Assembly: GCA_964484485.1 (NCBI GenBank)
Contig: CAZAGD010000043.1
Location: 16,775 to 80,774 of the forward strand
Direction: 5' to 3'
From: CAZAGD01 sp964484485
GTDB taxonomy: Bacteria > Desulfobacterota > SM23-61
Length of the DNA stretch: 64,000 bases
Position 1 is the first letter of the stretch; each line of letters opens with the position of its first letter. Shown in pieces: positions 31,937 through 39,530 of this stretch. A model generated the notes under the pieces. The model saw only the letters and a list, made by a program, of their open reading frames with translations, had not been told where the DNA came from and did no database searches. The position numbers and the translations under genes are program-made.

Positions 31937-32085
31937 ATTACTCGGAGCAATTAAATATTTACAGTTATCACCCTCACCTTCCTCCATGGTGATGGTCTTA
32001 TCGACTTCCCCGAATGAGACTGGGTCGTAATTCGAAATAAGAAAGGAAATCAAATGAGGTAAGGGATAAAACCTTGCCCTCCAAA
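31937..32085 (+). repeat. Dispersed repeat, second copy of the segment at 20066-20213
   Basis: From CTCGGAGCAATTAAATATTT through TTACAGTTATCAC, and later GGGTCGTAATT and a GGTAAGGG...CCTTGCCCT palindrome, this stretch follows the reverse complement of 20066-20213, with a block of mismatches in the middle. One copy overlaps a possible 43-residue frame; here the frame is broken. A second feature in this gap is the hairpin at 32130-32152. Confidence 0.6.
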
Positions 32086-32129
32086 TCTGGTCTATTGCCC
32101 ATCTCGTAATTTCATAACTCCCCCTTCTC

Positions 32130-32152
32130 CCCCTCTTACTTTAAGAGGGGGT
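32130..32152. repeat. G/C-rich perfect hairpin
   Basis: CCCCCTCTTA and TAAGAGGGGG form a perfect 10-bp stem around a 3-base loop, flanked by further C and G tracts. It is similar in design to the hairpins at 15429, 42819 and 42847, so it belongs to a dispersed class. Confidence 0.55.
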
Positions 32153-32276
32153 GGGGGGGCGTTAAACCCTTGCGCCATGAATTATATTTAGCAAGCGGCA
32201 AGCTGAATCTGCATCAAGATGTCATTCATTTTATGCTCCCATTAACAATTCCCAAAAATTATTCTTTCTTCGGTTT

Positions 32277-33386
32277 TTACCTAAAAGAGGGCCAGAATTC
32301 GCGGAGAAGAAATTTAAGCTCTTTTATCATCTCTATAGTATATTTTAAAGGTCCGTTCTTAGGGGGTTTAGATGGCCAAGGCAGAGGCTCTGCTAAAGGC
32401 CAAGGGAAATTCGCCAAACCGGTCAATAAAGCAAGCCAAGCATAAGGTAAAATCTCTTTGTTATAGCCTGAACCGATCATGTCAATAACCCTACCTTGGC
32501 AAATATTATCGGCCAGCTCCCGCACTGTTTGGCCAATCATCGAAAATCCTTTCACTGTTAAACCTAAATTAGTTAACTGATCAGAAAGATGAGGATCAGA
32601 TCCGCCATTCCTTATAATAATTTGGGGCTGAAAATCAAAAACAACGGGTTTAACGATTTCGGCCAACACTAAGGCATAGCATTGGTCATCAGCTCCAGGA
32701 GGCATGGGCATATTAATGGTATAGCCTCGGCCCTCTTTTTCACCGAGTTGATGGATGAAACCAGTTCCCGGATATAGCGTCCGGGGGTCTTGATGAATAT
32801 CGAGGAAAAGGACGCCGGGGTCTTCATAAAAATATTCAGCCGTCCCATTACCGGCATGAGCATCGGTATCCAAAATTAAAATTTTTTCCCACTTATAAAT
32901 TTTTTGCAAATATTTGGCGGCAAAGGCGACGTCATTATATATACAAAACCCTTCGCCTCTATTTGGCTTGGCATGGTGCAGACCACCGCCCAAGGAGACC
33001 ACTTTGGTATATTGATTAGTAGCTATTAAATCACAGGCTTTTTTAGCCTGGCCCACAATCAGTCGGGCTGCCTCTTCCACCTTTCCGGGGCGGCCCACTG
33101 GGCGATTGTCTCCGGTATGGAACTGAAAGAAACGGCTATTATAATCCTGCCCCAGATTAGCCATTTTGAAATAGTAAGTGGTAAATTCGATATATTCTTT
33201 TTGACAGATAAGCAACAGGTCTTTTTCTTCTGCCCAATCCGCTTCCAAGAATTTGTAAATTCCTTTACTGGGAAATTTTTCTCTCAAAAATTGGGGAAAT
33301 ATTTGGTAGCGGTCACCTCGAAAGGGATGACCAGGTCCGAAGTCGTACTCTTTTAATTCTTCGCGGTAAAGGATGGGCAAAGTCAT
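32277..33386 (-). CDS. Histone-deacetylase-family (AcuC-like) deacetylase
   Basis: A zinc-dependent deacetylase of 369 residues. The core motifs are VSLGGGLHHAKPNRGEGFCIYNDVA (His-His pair and Asn-Asp) near residue 135, LILDTDAHAGNGTAEYF, which holds two zinc ligands (Asp and His), and LDIHQDPRTLYPGTG. Bacterial members deacetylate acetyl-CoA synthetase (AcuC) or small acetylated amines; the target is not deducible. It ends an apparent five-gene minus-strand operon (DUF362, ldcA, spmA, spmB, this gene) and starts 17 bp after spmB. In the transporter-rich context a role in acetyl metabolism is possible but unproven. Confidence 0.87.
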   Translation of the reverse strand: MTLPILYREELKEYDFGPGHPFRGDRYQIFPQFLREKFPSKGIYKFLEADWAEEKDLLLICQKEYIEFTTYYFKMANLGQDYNSRFFQFHTGDNRPVGRPGKVEEAARLIVGQAKKACDLIATNQYTKVVSLGGGLHHAKPNRGEGFCIYNDVAFAAKYLQKIYKWEKILILDTDAHAGNGTAEYFYEDPGVLFLDIHQDPRTLYPGTGFIHQLGEKEGRGYTINMPMPPGADDQCYALVLAEIVKPVVFDFQPQIIIRNGGSDPHLSDQLTNLGLTVKGFSMIGQTVRELADNICQGRVIDMIGSGYNKEILPYAWLALLTGLANFPWPLAEPLPWPSKPPKNGPLKYTIEMIKELKFLLREFWPSFR

Positions 33387-33402
33387 AATTAGCGTTTTCC
33401 CT

Positions 33403-33936
33403 TTAATTGTAAAAAAAGAGCTTTACGATGATAATTGCCAATATAATGCCCATGAGGTCAGCAATAACACAAACGGGAATTAAATAGCGCGTCTTTTTAA
33501 TTCCTACGGCACCCAGATAGATGGCCAAGACATAGAAAGTGGTTTCCGCACTGCCCATGATTACGGCCGCAATTCTGCTGGCCAGAGAATCTGGGCCTGT
33601 ATTTTTCACAATATCTGTAAACAATCCCAGAGCAGCACTGCCCGACAACGGCTTAATAAAGGAGATAGAAATAATCTCGAAGGGTAAGTTAAAAAAGTTG
33701 CTGACTCCCCGGAAAATTTCTTGTCCTAAATTAAATGCTCCCGAGGCCTGGAAAGCTTTGACAGCAACAAAAATGGCCAACACATAAGGGAAGATACGCA
33801 GGGTTACATTTATTCCTTCTTTGGCCCCATTAACGAAACAATCATAAACTTTTACCTTTTTAAAGAAAGCATAAGAGACTATCGAGAAGATGAAAATTGG
33901 AATAATAAGTTGAGAGATAAAATGCACAATATTCAT
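33403..33936 (-). CDS. spmB: Spore maturation protein B homologue (SpmB)
   Basis: A 177-residue membrane protein with about five hydrophobic segments and the nucleoside-recognition (Gate) domain typical of SpmB: ILRIFPYVLAIFVAVKAFQASGAF, then SFIKPLSGSAALGLFTDIVKNTGPDS, then GSAETTFYVLAIYLGAVGIKKTRY. In Bacillus SpmA and SpmB act in spore core dehydration. Homologues also occur in many non-sporulating Gram-negative bacteria with unknown function, which is presumably the case here. The start ATG overlaps the spmA stop as ATGA. Confidence 0.9.
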   Translation of the reverse strand: MNIVHFISQLIIPIFIFSIVSYAFFKKVKVYDCFVNGAKEGINVTLRIFPYVLAIFVAVKAFQASGAFNLGQEIFRGVSNFFNLPFEIISISFIKPLSGSAALGLFTDIVKNTGPDSLASRIAAVIMGSAETTFYVLAIYLGAVGIKKTRYLIPVCVIADLMGIILAIIIVKLFFYN

Positions 33937-34508
33937 TTTAAGATCTTGCGAAATAAAAATAAGATTCCTATGGCCAATATCGCGGAAATGAAGGTAGATA
34001 AAATTGTTGGCCCTACGATAAGAGAGGCCTTAGGAGAACCGAAATCAGAAAGAATGCCTATTACCGAAAAAGGGATGAGCTGAATACTGGCCGTATTAAT
34101 GACGATAAAAAGCATCATTTCGAAAGTTAAAGTTTCCTTATCGTTATTTAATGTTTGGAGATCTTGCATGGCCTTGATGCCTAAAGGAGTAGCCGCATTT
34201 CCTAAGCCAAAAAAATTTGCTAAAAAATTAAGTGTAATGGAAGTGATGGCGGGGTGGTTAGCAGGAATTTTCTTAAAAAGGGCACAAATCAAAGGTTGGA
34301 AAGCGCGAGCTAAACTGTAAATAAGGCCGGATTCTTCGATTATTTTAGTTATGCCCAACCACAGAGAAATAATTCCCCCAAGAAAAAGAGAGATCTCTAC
34401 GGCTGCTTTGGCCCCCTCAAAAAAAGATTTAGTTAGCTCCTCCAGGCGGCCATTTATTAAAGAAACAATTACACTGACGAAGAGCAATAAAAACCATACC
34501 GTATTCAT
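33933..34508 (-). CDS. spmA: Spore maturation protein A homologue (SpmA)
   Basis: A 191-residue integral membrane protein, partner of SpmB. It has the Gate-domain signature SLWLGITKIIEESGLIYSLARAFQPLI, then SITLNFLANFFGLGNAATPLGIKAM and NTASIQLIPFSVIGI. It overlaps both neighbours by 4 bp (ATGA at each junction), so ldcA-spmA-spmB are translationally coupled. Coupling of a Gate-family pair with an LD-carboxypeptidase and a Tat protein points to an envelope or peptidoglycan function (inference) and not to sporulation, for which no other gene is present. Confidence 0.9.
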   Translation of the reverse strand: MNTVWFLLLFVSVIVSLINGRLEELTKSFFEGAKAAVEISLFLGGIISLWLGITKIIEESGLIYSLARAFQPLICALFKKIPANHPAITSITLNFLANFFGLGNAATPLGIKAMQDLQTLNNDKETLTFEMMLFIVINTASIQLIPFSVIGILSDFGSPKASLIVGPTILSTFISAILAIGILFLFRKILK

Positions 34509-35344
34509 AAAATTTTAAGCGTTTTGGTATAAGTATTTAATTCCACCTTAGCGCCAATGGGTAGAGTAATCTTATTTGGTCCATGACCGATATAAGGGCA
34601 ATAGACTAAGGGAAAATCTATTTTAATCTGTTCCTGCAAGATATTAAAGACATCTTTATTTTTCAGCCCCCGAAAATCTCCTAAAATAACGCCTTGAACT
34701 TTAGCAAATTTTTGAGCCAGAATCCATTGAGAAAGCAGCCTGTCTACTTCATATAGCTTTTGATCTACCTCTTCTAAGAATAAAATTGTCCCGGCAGTTT
34801 TTATCTCCCATTTGGTGCCCAGCAAAGCTGATAAAGTAATTAGATTGCCGCCTTTAAGAACTCCGCGGGCTATTCCAGCCCGGTAAATGCCTAAAGGAGC
34901 ACCGGCAAATAAATTCTTTTGCGGAAATCCCTGACAAGCATTGAGGAAGGAGCGGGTGGTAAAAGGAGTGACGGGATGGAAATTGATGATCATCGGCGAA
35001 TGCCAAGTGATTAGTCCTGTTTTTTCATAGATAACATTCAAGAGAGCGCTAAGGTCGCTGAAGCCGGCAAAAATCTTGGGGTGCTTTTTAAGAAGAGTAA
35101 AATTGAGCTGGGGGAGGAGTTTCATACAGCCATAACCTCCCCTTTGGGCCATGATTATTTCTACTTTTTTATTCTTCACCGCCGCATGTATTTGCTTAAT
35201 CTTTTGCTTAAGGGGAGGCATTTTAGTCAAGAACTTTTTATTCTGTACTTTAAAACCCAAGTCCTCTAAGGTCTTTATGCTCGCCTTAAATTCTCTTTCT
35301 TTTTTCATCAACCAACTGGGAGTGATGATAGAAATTATGGGCAA
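34505..35344 (-). CDS. ldcA: LD-carboxypeptidase (S66 family)
   Basis: Cytoplasmic serine peptidase that trims the terminal D-Ala from murein tetrapeptides during peptidoglycan recycling. The 279 residues show AQRGGYGCMKLL, then FAGFSDLSALLNVIYEKTGLITWHSPM with the nucleophile Ser in GFSD, LFLEEVDQKLYEVDRLL with the catalytic Glu, and IGHGPNKITLPIGAKVEL with the catalytic His. The start is TTG at 35344, preceded by GAAAGGAACGAAT. It lies 15 bp after the DUF362 gene and overlaps spmA. The Ser-Glu-His triad appears intact. Confidence 0.88.
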   Translation of the reverse strand: MPIISIITPSWLMKKEREFKASIKTLEDLGFKVQNKKFLTKMPPLKQKIKQIHAAVKNKKVEIIMAQRGGYGCMKLLPQLNFTLLKKHPKIFAGFSDLSALLNVIYEKTGLITWHSPMIINFHPVTPFTTRSFLNACQGFPQKNLFAGAPLGIYRAGIARGVLKGGNLITLSALLGTKWEIKTAGTILFLEEVDQKLYEVDRLLSQWILAQKFAKVQGVILGDFRGLKNKDVFNILQEQIKIDFPLVYCPYIGHGPNKITLPIGAKVELNTYTKTLKIL

Positions 35345-35359
35345 ATTCGTTCCTTTCTA

Positions 35360-36436
35360 TTATAGTATTTCCAAAGGCAGCAGCATTTCTTCCGTATAAC
35401 CAAATTCACTAAGGAAACGTTGCGTAGCTTCCATATTTGGCTTCCATCCCATCTTTTCGCCGCGAAATCGAGTGGCTAAAACATAGTCGAAGATAGGGGA
35501 AAAAACTCCCATAGCCAGAAAATTTGGTTGACTACGGGGGTACCCTCCTGGCCCTTTTTCACTAGCCCAAAGGGCATCTAAAAGACAAAGTTGCTGGCGG
35601 GGGTAAACTACTTTTCCAGTCTGCAGATCCATGGGACCCAAAATCTCTGGGGTTTTATTAATGGCCAACAAATAATCGAGGGCGCCTTCCCGATGACCGG
35701 GAGCCGGATCAAAGGTACCAAAGTGATTTTTCATAGTCATGGTAAAGCCTCCAAAAGTCTGGCTATGTCCTTTACACATGGCTATATTGATGAGAATATC
35801 CACATATCCGTCCACCAAAGGTTTGAGGCATTTTGCTTGTCCACGAGATTGCCGCCAGGGTTCGGGAACTTTAGTTAAAGCAGTCACTCCTCCCCATTCA
35901 TTTTCAATTTTGACGCCTGCGGGCAGGTCGGCAAAAGGTGTATTTTGGGCCATAGAGCCACCATGAATTCCATCGTAAATGTGAATGTTCTCAGGATTTA
36001 TTCGGCAGATCTTGACCAGGACGTGGCAAATTTTAGACATCACCGCGCTGCGGGTATGTTGGAGAGCAATGTTATTAGTTTTAATGGCCACGACTGTTTC
36101 CGACCAGGATTTACGCGGTGGTTTTATGAAAATGGTTGACCAAGCTTTCTCAGGATTAGACAATTTAGTTAGAGCGCAAGCTAATTTATCTAAGTTTTCC
36201 CAAACTACTTCTTTAACTACTAATTTTTCCTGCCAAGACCAAGAAGAAATCGGCTGCAAGTCTCTGGTCATGCGTGAGTCAATAATGCCCACCACGCGCC
36301 GATGGTCAATATGTGGGTGAACCTGGGTACCTTTGGCCCAGTGGGCTTTAATCTCGCGGCCGTAAAGAAAAGGGGCAACAGCCGCGGAGGTAGCGATTAT
36401 TGATTTTTTAAGAAAGTTGCGACGGGATATAGACAT
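35360..36436 (-). CDS. Tat-exported DUF362 protein
   Basis: The mature start is the ATG at 36436, which has GAGGAGG about 11 bases upstream. The frame extends to a GTG that lies inside this ribosome site. This gives 358 residues beginning MSISRRNFLKKSIIATSAA, a textbook twin-arginine signal (Arg5, Arg6). The rest matches DUF362: KPNWVTWHP-like segments are replaced here by TIFIKPPRK, then HIYDGIHGGSMAQNTPF, INIAMCKGHSQTFGGFTMTMKNHFG and LLDALWASEKGPGGYP. No cysteine cluster is visible. Function unknown; periplasmic location is inferred from the signal. First gene of the minus-strand operon. Confidence 0.83.
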   Translation of the reverse strand: MSISRRNFLKKSIIATSAAVAPFLYGREIKAHWAKGTQVHPHIDHRRVVGIIDSRMTRDLQPISSWSWQEKLVVKEVVWENLDKLACALTKLSNPEKAWSTIFIKPPRKSWSETVVAIKTNNIALQHTRSAVMSKICHVLVKICRINPENIHIYDGIHGGSMAQNTPFADLPAGVKIENEWGGVTALTKVPEPWRQSRGQAKCLKPLVDGYVDILINIAMCKGHSQTFGGFTMTMKNHFGTFDPAPGHREGALDYLLAINKTPEILGPMDLQTGKVVYPRQQLCLLDALWASEKGPGGYPRSQPNFLAMGVFSPIFDYVLATRFRGEKMGWKPNMEATQRFLSEFGYTEEMLLPLEIL

Positions 36437-36503
36437 AAAATTTTTCACCTCCTCATGATTTATTTTGACCCACTTTGGAGGTTTTCAGCAAGTTTTATTT
36501 TGT

Positions 36504-36509
36504 TATAAT
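36504..36509 (+). promoter_or_regulatory. Possible -10 box for the M20 amidase gene
   Basis: A perfect TATAAT 26 bp before the ATG. The matching -35 is poor (TTTTCA at 36482-36487, 16-bp spacer), so this is tentative. Confidence 0.4.
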
Positions 36510-36534
36510 AAAAAATAAAAATAGGGGAGGGAAT

Positions 36535-37782
36535 ATGAATTTAAAAAATTTGCGGGTGAATGAGCATCGGCTACGTACATCCTTGGAAAAAATGGCGGAG
36601 ATTGGCCAAACCCCCAAAGGGGGTGTACACCGCTTGGCCCTCTCGGATGAAGACCGCGAAGCCCGAAATTTGTTTGTCAATTGGCTCAAAGAATTGGGCT
36701 TAGAAATTATTATTGATGAGTTGGGAAATATATTTGGTCGCCGGCGCGGCGAACAAGACCATTTTCCTGCCGTGCTTATGGGGTCTCATTTAGACACTCA
36801 GCCGCAAGGGGGGAGGTTTGACGGAATCTTAGGAGTTTTAGGAGCTTTGGAAGTCATGCGTACCCTTCATGAAAACAAGATTAATACAGAGCGGCCTTTG
36901 GTCATCGTTGATTGGACCAATGAAGAAGGATCACGATTTTCCCCAGCCATGATGGGCTCGGGAGTTTGGACGGGAAAGTTGAACCGAGATTGGGTTTACA
37001 ATAGAACGGATATAAAAGGAAAGAGCGTAGGGGAAGAGCTGGTCAGGATAGGTTATCGCGGTGAAAAAGAAGCTAAGAGTTTTCCGGTGCACGCTTATTT
37101 TGAATTGCACATAGAACAGGGACCCATTTTGGATAAAGAAGGCATCAAGATTGGAGTGCCGCGGGGGATCGTGGGCATAGTTTGGGCGGACCTTTTCGTG
37201 GAAGGGAGATCAAACCAAGTAGGGCCTACGCCCATGGAGGGAAGGAATGATGCCCTTTGTGCCGCGGCCGAAATGATTTTACAGGTGGAAAAATTGCCCC
37301 GAGATATGGGTGGAAATATGGTAGCTACCGTAGGAGAAATCCATAATTTACCTAATTCGCGCAATATTATTCCCGGGAAAGTGCGCTTTACAGTAGATAT
37401 TCGTTCTTGGGATGATGAATTACTTAGGCGCGGAAAAGAGTATCTGCAGACCCAAGTCCAAAAAATTGCGGAGCGGCGGGGATGCGCTTTCCGCTGGGAA
37501 GATATCTGGATGATAAACCATACCCCGTTTGCGGAAGAATTGATCCAACTGGTAGAAAAGACGGCCACAGAACTGGGTTATTCTACGAGAGAGATGGTCA
37601 GCGGCGCAGGACATGACGCCAGTTATTTAAGCCAAATAGCCCCGACCGCCATGATTTTTGTGCCCAGTATTGGGGGGCGGAGTCATGTAGAAGTGGAAGA
37701 AACCAAGTGGGCTGACTGTGCAGCCGGAGCGAATGTCCTCTTGCATTGTGTCTTGCAAGCAGCAGCCGGAAGAGCAGAATGA
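36535..37782 (+). CDS. M20-family Zn-dependent amidase (hydantoinase/carbamoylase type)
   Basis: Metal-dependent amidohydrolase of the N-carbamoyl-amino-acid hydrolase/allantoate amidohydrolase subgroup. The ATG at 36535 follows the strong site AGGGGAGGGA; upstream codons in frame belong to the promoter region. The 415 residues contain GSHLDTQPQGGRFDGILGVLGALEV (metal ligands His and Asp), DWTNEEGSRF, HIEQGPILDKEG and, near the C-terminus, SGAGHDASYLSQIAPTAMIFVPSIGGRSH. The central dimerisation domain is complete. Divergent from the DUF362 gene. The substrate, probably a carbamoyl- or ureido-acid, is not determinable. Confidence 0.9.
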   Translation: MNLKNLRVNEHRLRTSLEKMAEIGQTPKGGVHRLALSDEDREARNLFVNWLKELGLEIIIDELGNIFGRRRGEQDHFPAVLMGSHLDTQPQGGRFDGILGVLGALEVMRTLHENKINTERPLVIVDWTNEEGSRFSPAMMGSGVWTGKLNRDWVYNRTDIKGKSVGEELVRIGYRGEKEAKSFPVHAYFELHIEQGPILDKEGIKIGVPRGIVGIVWADLFVEGRSNQVGPTPMEGRNDALCAAAEMILQVEKLPRDMGGNMVATVGEIHNLPNSRNIIPGKVRFTVDIRSWDDELLRRGKEYLQTQVQKIAERRGCAFRWEDIWMINHTPFAEELIQLVEKTATELGYSTREMVSGAGHDASYLSQIAPTAMIFVPSIGGRSHVEVEETKWADCAAGANVLLHCVLQAAAGRAE

Positions 37783-37815
37783 ATTTCTGTTTTAAAAATT
37801 TTAAGAACAACACCC

Positions 37816-38107
37816 TTGACCGTCGATCAGTTTTTAAATTCCACGTTAATTCAGGCGGGAGGGAGAGAGACTCATTAAAATGAGGCACATATTCTTTCAT
37901 AGGTACAGGCGGGGAAATAGACATTTATTTTAAAAGAAGGAAGCTATTATTTAAGTTTATCTGGCAGGACAAGTATGTCCCCGCCGTTCTTGGCGGAGAG
38001 AAGGTGAGTAAGAGAGGAATGGTCATTTCCCAGCCGATTTTAATTTCGCCTCTCCCCTCCCGCCTGTTTCCTGCTGGTGAGAATCATTAAAACTGTTAGA
38101 CGGTCAG
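37816..38107. mobile_element. MITE-like element D (292 bp), inverted relative to B
   Basis: The left end TTGACCGTCGATCAGTTTTT and right end TAAAACTGTTAGACGGTCAG are inverted repeats. The flanks acaacaccc (37807-37815) and ataacaccc (38108-38116) match at 8 of 9 positions. The interior is collinear with element B read in reverse complement, including the palindrome at 37870-37886 (ACTCATTAAAATGAGGC) and the CTCTCCCCTCCCGCCTG block. Unlike the others it is not at the 12-bp distance from a -35; the miaB TTGACA is 33 bp beyond its right end. Confidence 0.85.
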
Positions 38108-38140
38108 ATAACACCCCTAGTGATTCTCGAATTGCTTAAT

Positions 38141-38170
38141 TTGACATACCAATAATCATAGTGCTAACTT
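38141..38170 (+). promoter_or_regulatory. Promoter of miaB, possibly giving a leaderless mRNA
   Basis: A perfect TTGACA (38141-38146) and an extended -10 TGCTAACTT (hexamer 38165-38170) with an 18-bp spacer. Transcription would begin about 7 bp later, at or next to the miaB ATG at 38177. No Shine-Dalgarno lies between them. Confidence 0.5.
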
Positions 38171-38176
38171 TTAATT

Positions 38177-39511
38177 ATGCTGCCGAAAAAATTATTCCTA
38201 AAAACTTTTGGCTGCCAGATGAATGTTTATGATTCGCAAAGGATTCTGCAATTGCTCGCCCGGGAGAATTATATACTTGTTAATAATCCGCGCGAGGCCG
38301 ATTTAATTTTCTTGAATACCTGCACGGTGCGAGAAAAGCCAGCCCAAAAGGTGTATAGTATCCTGGGTCGTCTGCGGCCTTTAAAGAAAAAAAATCCGAA
38401 TTTAATCATTGGAGTAGGGGGGTGCTTGGCGCAACAAGAAGGAGAAAATTTGCTGGCCAGGTTTGCCCAAGTGGATTTTGTTTTAGGGACCAAAGAATTT
38501 AACCGCCTCTTGGAAATTTTAAACATAATTGAGAAATCAAGGACGCGCCTGACGGCCACTGAGCTTAACGGCAGAATAGATCCGTATGCCGAACTTCCTT
38601 TGGTGGGCGAACCAAATTCTGGGGCGACGGCCTTTGTGTCGATCATGCAGGGGTGCGATAATTTCTGCTCTTTCTGCATTGTCCCTTTGGTGCGAGGGCG
38701 AGAGGTTTCCCGGCCCAGCCGGGATATTTTAAAGGAAATTTCTTTATTAGCCCAAATAGGAGTTAAAGAAGTTACTTTATTAGGGCAAAATGTTAATTCT
38801 TATGGGAAAACCTCTCCTGGAGAATTAGATTTTGCAGGATTGCTTAGGGCAATTCAAGAAATCCCGGGAATAGAAAGAATTCGTTTCACTACTTCTCATC
38901 CCCGTGATCTTTCCGAGTCGCTCATCGAGTGCTTTGGTCAACTGTCCAAACTTTGTGAGCATATCCATTTGCCCTTACAATCTGGATCTGACCGCATCCT
39001 TAAGCTAATGAACCGCGGCTATACCTTCCAGGAATACTTGCAGAAGGTTAAGAGGCTGCGCCAAGTCTGTCCCGATATAAGTATTACCACCGACATGATC
39101 GTAGGTTTTCCCGGGGAAAAAGAAGAAGATTTTCAGGCCAGCTTAGAGGCGCTGGGTCTAATCGAGTTTGATGAGATGTTCTCTTTCAAATATGCCGATC
39201 GACCGGGGACAAAGGCCTCTTCTTTAGGTGCAAAGGTTCCCGAAGAAATTGGGGAGAGACGCTTAAGAGAATTGCAAACTTATCAAAAAAAGATTACGCA
39301 GCAAAAAAATAAAGCCTATGAAGGGAAAACCGTCCAAGTTTTAGTGGAGGGGAAGAGCAAAAATTGCCCGGAAGAAAGCACAGGAAGGACCCGGACAAAT
39401 CGCATCGTTAATTTCCCAGGTATTTTTGCCCCAGGAAGGTTAGTGAATGTGAAAATAGTCCAGGCTTACGCCCACAGCTTGCGGGGAGAAGTCCAAGATC
39501 ACTCCCTTTAA
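38177..39511 (+). CDS. miaB: tRNA-2-methylthio-N6-dimethylallyladenosine synthase MiaB
   Basis: Radical-SAM enzyme that adds the 2-methylthio group to i6A37 of tRNAs. The N-terminal UPF0004 domain supplies cluster cysteines in FGCQMNVYDS, LNTCTVREKPAQK and GVGGCLAQQEG. The radical-SAM motif CDNFCSFCIVP is near residue 157, followed by LLGQNVNSYG and LPLQSGSDRILKLMNRGYT. A C-terminal TRAM domain ends the 444-residue protein. The start MLPKKLFLKTFGCQMN leaves no room for an upstream ribosome site, and none is seen. It is followed at 19 bp by a PHP gene. Confidence 0.96.
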   Translation: MLPKKLFLKTFGCQMNVYDSQRILQLLARENYILVNNPREADLIFLNTCTVREKPAQKVYSILGRLRPLKKKNPNLIIGVGGCLAQQEGENLLARFAQVDFVLGTKEFNRLLEILNIIEKSRTRLTATELNGRIDPYAELPLVGEPNSGATAFVSIMQGCDNFCSFCIVPLVRGREVSRPSRDILKEISLLAQIGVKEVTLLGQNVNSYGKTSPGELDFAGLLRAIQEIPGIERIRFTTSHPRDLSESLIECFGQLSKLCEHIHLPLQSGSDRILKLMNRGYTFQEYLQKVKRLRQVCPDISITTDMIVGFPGEKEEDFQASLEALGLIEFDEMFSFKYADRPGTKASSLGAKVPEEIGERRLRELQTYQKKITQQKNKAYEGKTVQVLVEGKSKNCPEESTGRTRTNRIVNFPGIFAPGRLVNVKIVQAYAHSLRGEVQDHSL

Positions 39512-39530
39512 TTAAGAAAGAGAAAAACAA

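Noticed and set aside
33403..34508. spmA/spmB as evidence of a spore former
   Set aside because: Homologues are widespread in non-sporulating Gram-negative bacteria, and no other sporulation gene is present in the window.
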